Shown here in pieces: positions 62,701-64,000 of a stretch of 64,000 bases of DNA. Source of the stretch: Megachile rotundata (taxonomy: Eukaryota > Arthropoda > Insecta > Hymenoptera > Megachilidae); NCBI RefSeq assembly GCF_050947335.1, contig NW_027473600.1:124001-188000 (forward strand). Direction: 5' to 3'. The position numbers and the translations under genes are program-made. Positions within the stretch are counted from its first letter, which is position 1. The number at the start of each line of letters is the position of its first letter. Under the pieces are notes generated by a model that was not told the origin of the DNA, ran no database searches, and worked only from the letters and a program-made list of their open reading frames with translations.

Positions 62701-64000
62701 CAATGAACAATTTTGCTCGTTCTGCACGAATTTTGCTCGTTTTGCACGAATTATGCTCATTTTCGCACGATTCAGCCTCTAATTCGCACATATCCGCTGT
62801 AATTCGACTCTGTACTATCTAGTTATGTTAAGTTATCCTATCTGAGCACAATTCAACACCACAACGAACAATTTTGCTCGTTTTGCACGAATTATGCTCA
62901 TTTTCGCACGATTCAGCCTCTAATTCGCACATATCCGCTGTAATTCGACTCTGTACTATCTAGTCATGTTAAGTTATCGTAACTGAGCACAATTCAACAC
63001 CACAATGAACAATTTTGCTCGTTTTGAACGAATTTTGCTCATTTTCGAACGATTCAGCCTCTAATTCGCACATATCCGCTGTAATTCGACTCTGTACTAT
63101 CTAGTTATGTTAAGTTATCGTAACTGAGCACAATTCAACACCACAATGAACAATTTTGCTCGTTTTGAACGAATTATGCTCATTTTCGCACGATTCAGCC
63201 TCTAATTCGCACATATCCGCTGTAATTCGACTCTGTACTATCTAGCTATGTTCAGTTATCCTATCTGAGCACAATTCAACACCACAACGCACAATTTTGC
63301 TCGTTTTGCACGAATTATGCTCATTTTCGCACGATTCAGCCTCTAATTCGCACATATCCGCTGTAATTCGACTCTGTACTATCTAGTCATGTTAAGTTAT
63401 CGTAACTGAGCACAATTCAACACCACAATGAACAATTTTGATCGTTTTGAACGAATTATGCTCATTTTCGAACGTTTCAGCCTCTAATTCGCACATATCC
63501 GCAGTAATTCGACTCTGTACTATCTAGTTATGTTAAGTTATCCTATCTGAGCACAATTCGACACCACAATGAACAATTTTGCTCGTTTTGCACGAATTAT
63601 GCTCATTTTCGCACGATTCAGCCTCTAGTTCGCACATATCCGCTGTAATTCGACTCTGTACTATCTAGTTATGTTAAGTTATCCTATCTGAGCACAATTC
63701 GACACCACAATGAACAATTTTGCTCGTTTTGCACGAATTATGCTCATTTTCGCACGATTCAGCCTCTAAGTCGCACATATCCGCTGTAATTCGACTCTGT
63801 ACTATCTAGCTATGTTACGTTATCCTATCTGAGCACAATTCAACACCACAACGAACAATTTTGCTCGTTTTGCACGAATTAGGCTCATTTTCGCACGATT
63901 CAGCCTCTAATTCGCACATATCCGCTGTAATTGGACTCTGTGCTATCTGGTCATGTTAAGTTATCGTAACTGAGCACAATTCAACACCACAATGAACAAT
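59776..64000 (+). repeat. Right copy of the terminal block (matches 1-4507 minus 282 bp)
   Basis: Base 59776 corresponds to base 1 (offset 59775). After about 61790 the offset falls to 59493, so exactly two monomers (282 bp) present at about 1995-2280 in the left copy are missing. Every other diagnostic variant I compared is the same in both copies, and the match runs to the last base of the window. The shared block may continue beyond 64000. Confidence 0.95.

Larger units (their letters stand above)
1..64000 (+). repeat. Satellite DNA array, 141-bp monomer, head to tail across the whole window
   Basis: The word ctgtaattcg recurs every 141 bp (positions 1, 1290, 1431, 6708, 6849 and onward), with 161-bp steps where a 20-bp block is duplicated. 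Phase can be followed without a break through every stretch I checked, and no monomer is inverted. Consensus landmarks in order are ctgtaattcg (1-10), ctatctag (19-26), gttaagttat (31-40), tgagcacaattc (47-58), caccacaatg (61-70), ctcgttttgc (81-90), gctcattttcg (100-110), gattcagcct (114-123) and cgcacatatccg (130-141). Stops cover all six frames: forward at monomer positions 4, 24 and 47; reverse (seen as tta) at 27, 32 and 37. No unique DNA separates monomers. The likely setting is constitutive heterochromatin; the family is not one I recognise. Confidence 0.98.

Noticed and set aside
1..64000. Possible coding minisatellite, since 141 = 3 x 47
   Set aside because: The consensus has stops in every frame on both strands, for example forward taa at monomer position 4, tag at 24 and tga at 47, and reverse stops at 27, 32 and 37. 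Open stretches stay near 47 codons except where one stop is mutated, and none shows a start site, codon bias or protein family.
1..64000. CRISPR array
   Set aside because: There are no unique spacers. The full 141-bp unit repeats, and differences are shared point variants and 20-bp steps.
1..64000. Telomere repeats, tRNA or rRNA fragments, transposon ends
   Set aside because: I looked for TTAGGG, TTAGG and TTTAGGG runs, tRNA cloverleaf blocks, rRNA-like segments, and terminal inverted repeats with target duplications. I saw none; all sequence reads as satellite.
1..64000. Assignment to a named beetle or other insect satellite of similar length
   Set aside because: Monomer length near 140-142 bp is shared by several unrelated satellites, and I could not recall a sequence match. 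Length alone does not support a name.

Overview
The whole window is one satellite DNA array. About 440 head-to-tail monomers run from base 1 to base 64000, all in the same orientation. I found no unique sequence, gene, transposon or RNA gene in it. The basic monomer is 141 bp, taking its start at the word ctgtaattcg. Regular length variants are 161 bp (one extra 20-bp block) and 144/145 bp (an extra aac, sometimes plus one g). From my count of the consensus it is about 38% GC, with more C than G on this strand (about 35 C to 19 G per monomer) and about 7 CpG per monomer. The consensus has stop codons in all six frames, so it cannot hold a long reading frame even though 141 is a multiple of 3.

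A homogeneous array longer than 64 kb points to eukaryotic heterochromatin: centromeric, pericentromeric or subtelomeric. I do not recognise the family and cannot name the organism. Undepleted CpG argues mildly against a genome with heavy CpG methylation, such as a vertebrate or most plants, and fits many insects and other invertebrates. That is inference.

The array is strongly structured. Each monomer looks like seven degenerate blocks of about 20 bp. Whole monomers are grouped into higher-order repeats (HORs): a 2762-bp unit twice (10151-15675), a 1876-bp unit twice (15817-19568), a 3.66-kb block with a shortened 2.78-kb copy (19569-23231 and 25390-28166), a 5-monomer block around 33-35 kb, a 1712-bp unit twice (35161-38584), an A-B-C-D cassette series (38444-42391), and several 846-bp six-monomer units (45372-47064, 49945-51495, 52224-53915, with a related cassette at 48495-49340). 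Junctions between copies fall in register. Several show precise loss of whole monomers and hybrid monomers, the expected result of unequal exchange.

By diagnostic variants the window falls into domains. Domain I (1 to about 15.7 kb) and its return at about 54-64 kb are rich in 'gatcg' monomers and lack the 'taattta/atggac' type. Domain II is about 15.7-31 kb. Domain III is about 31-54 kb, with 'gcccg', 'atggac', 'cactag', 'ataaaac' and 'gcagg' types. The most striking long-range feature is that 59776-64000 repeats 1-4507 with no difference I could see by eye except one 282-bp (two-monomer) deletion. The window may therefore span slightly more than one period of a roughly 59.5-60 kb mega-repeat, or contain an assembly repeat collapse or expansion.
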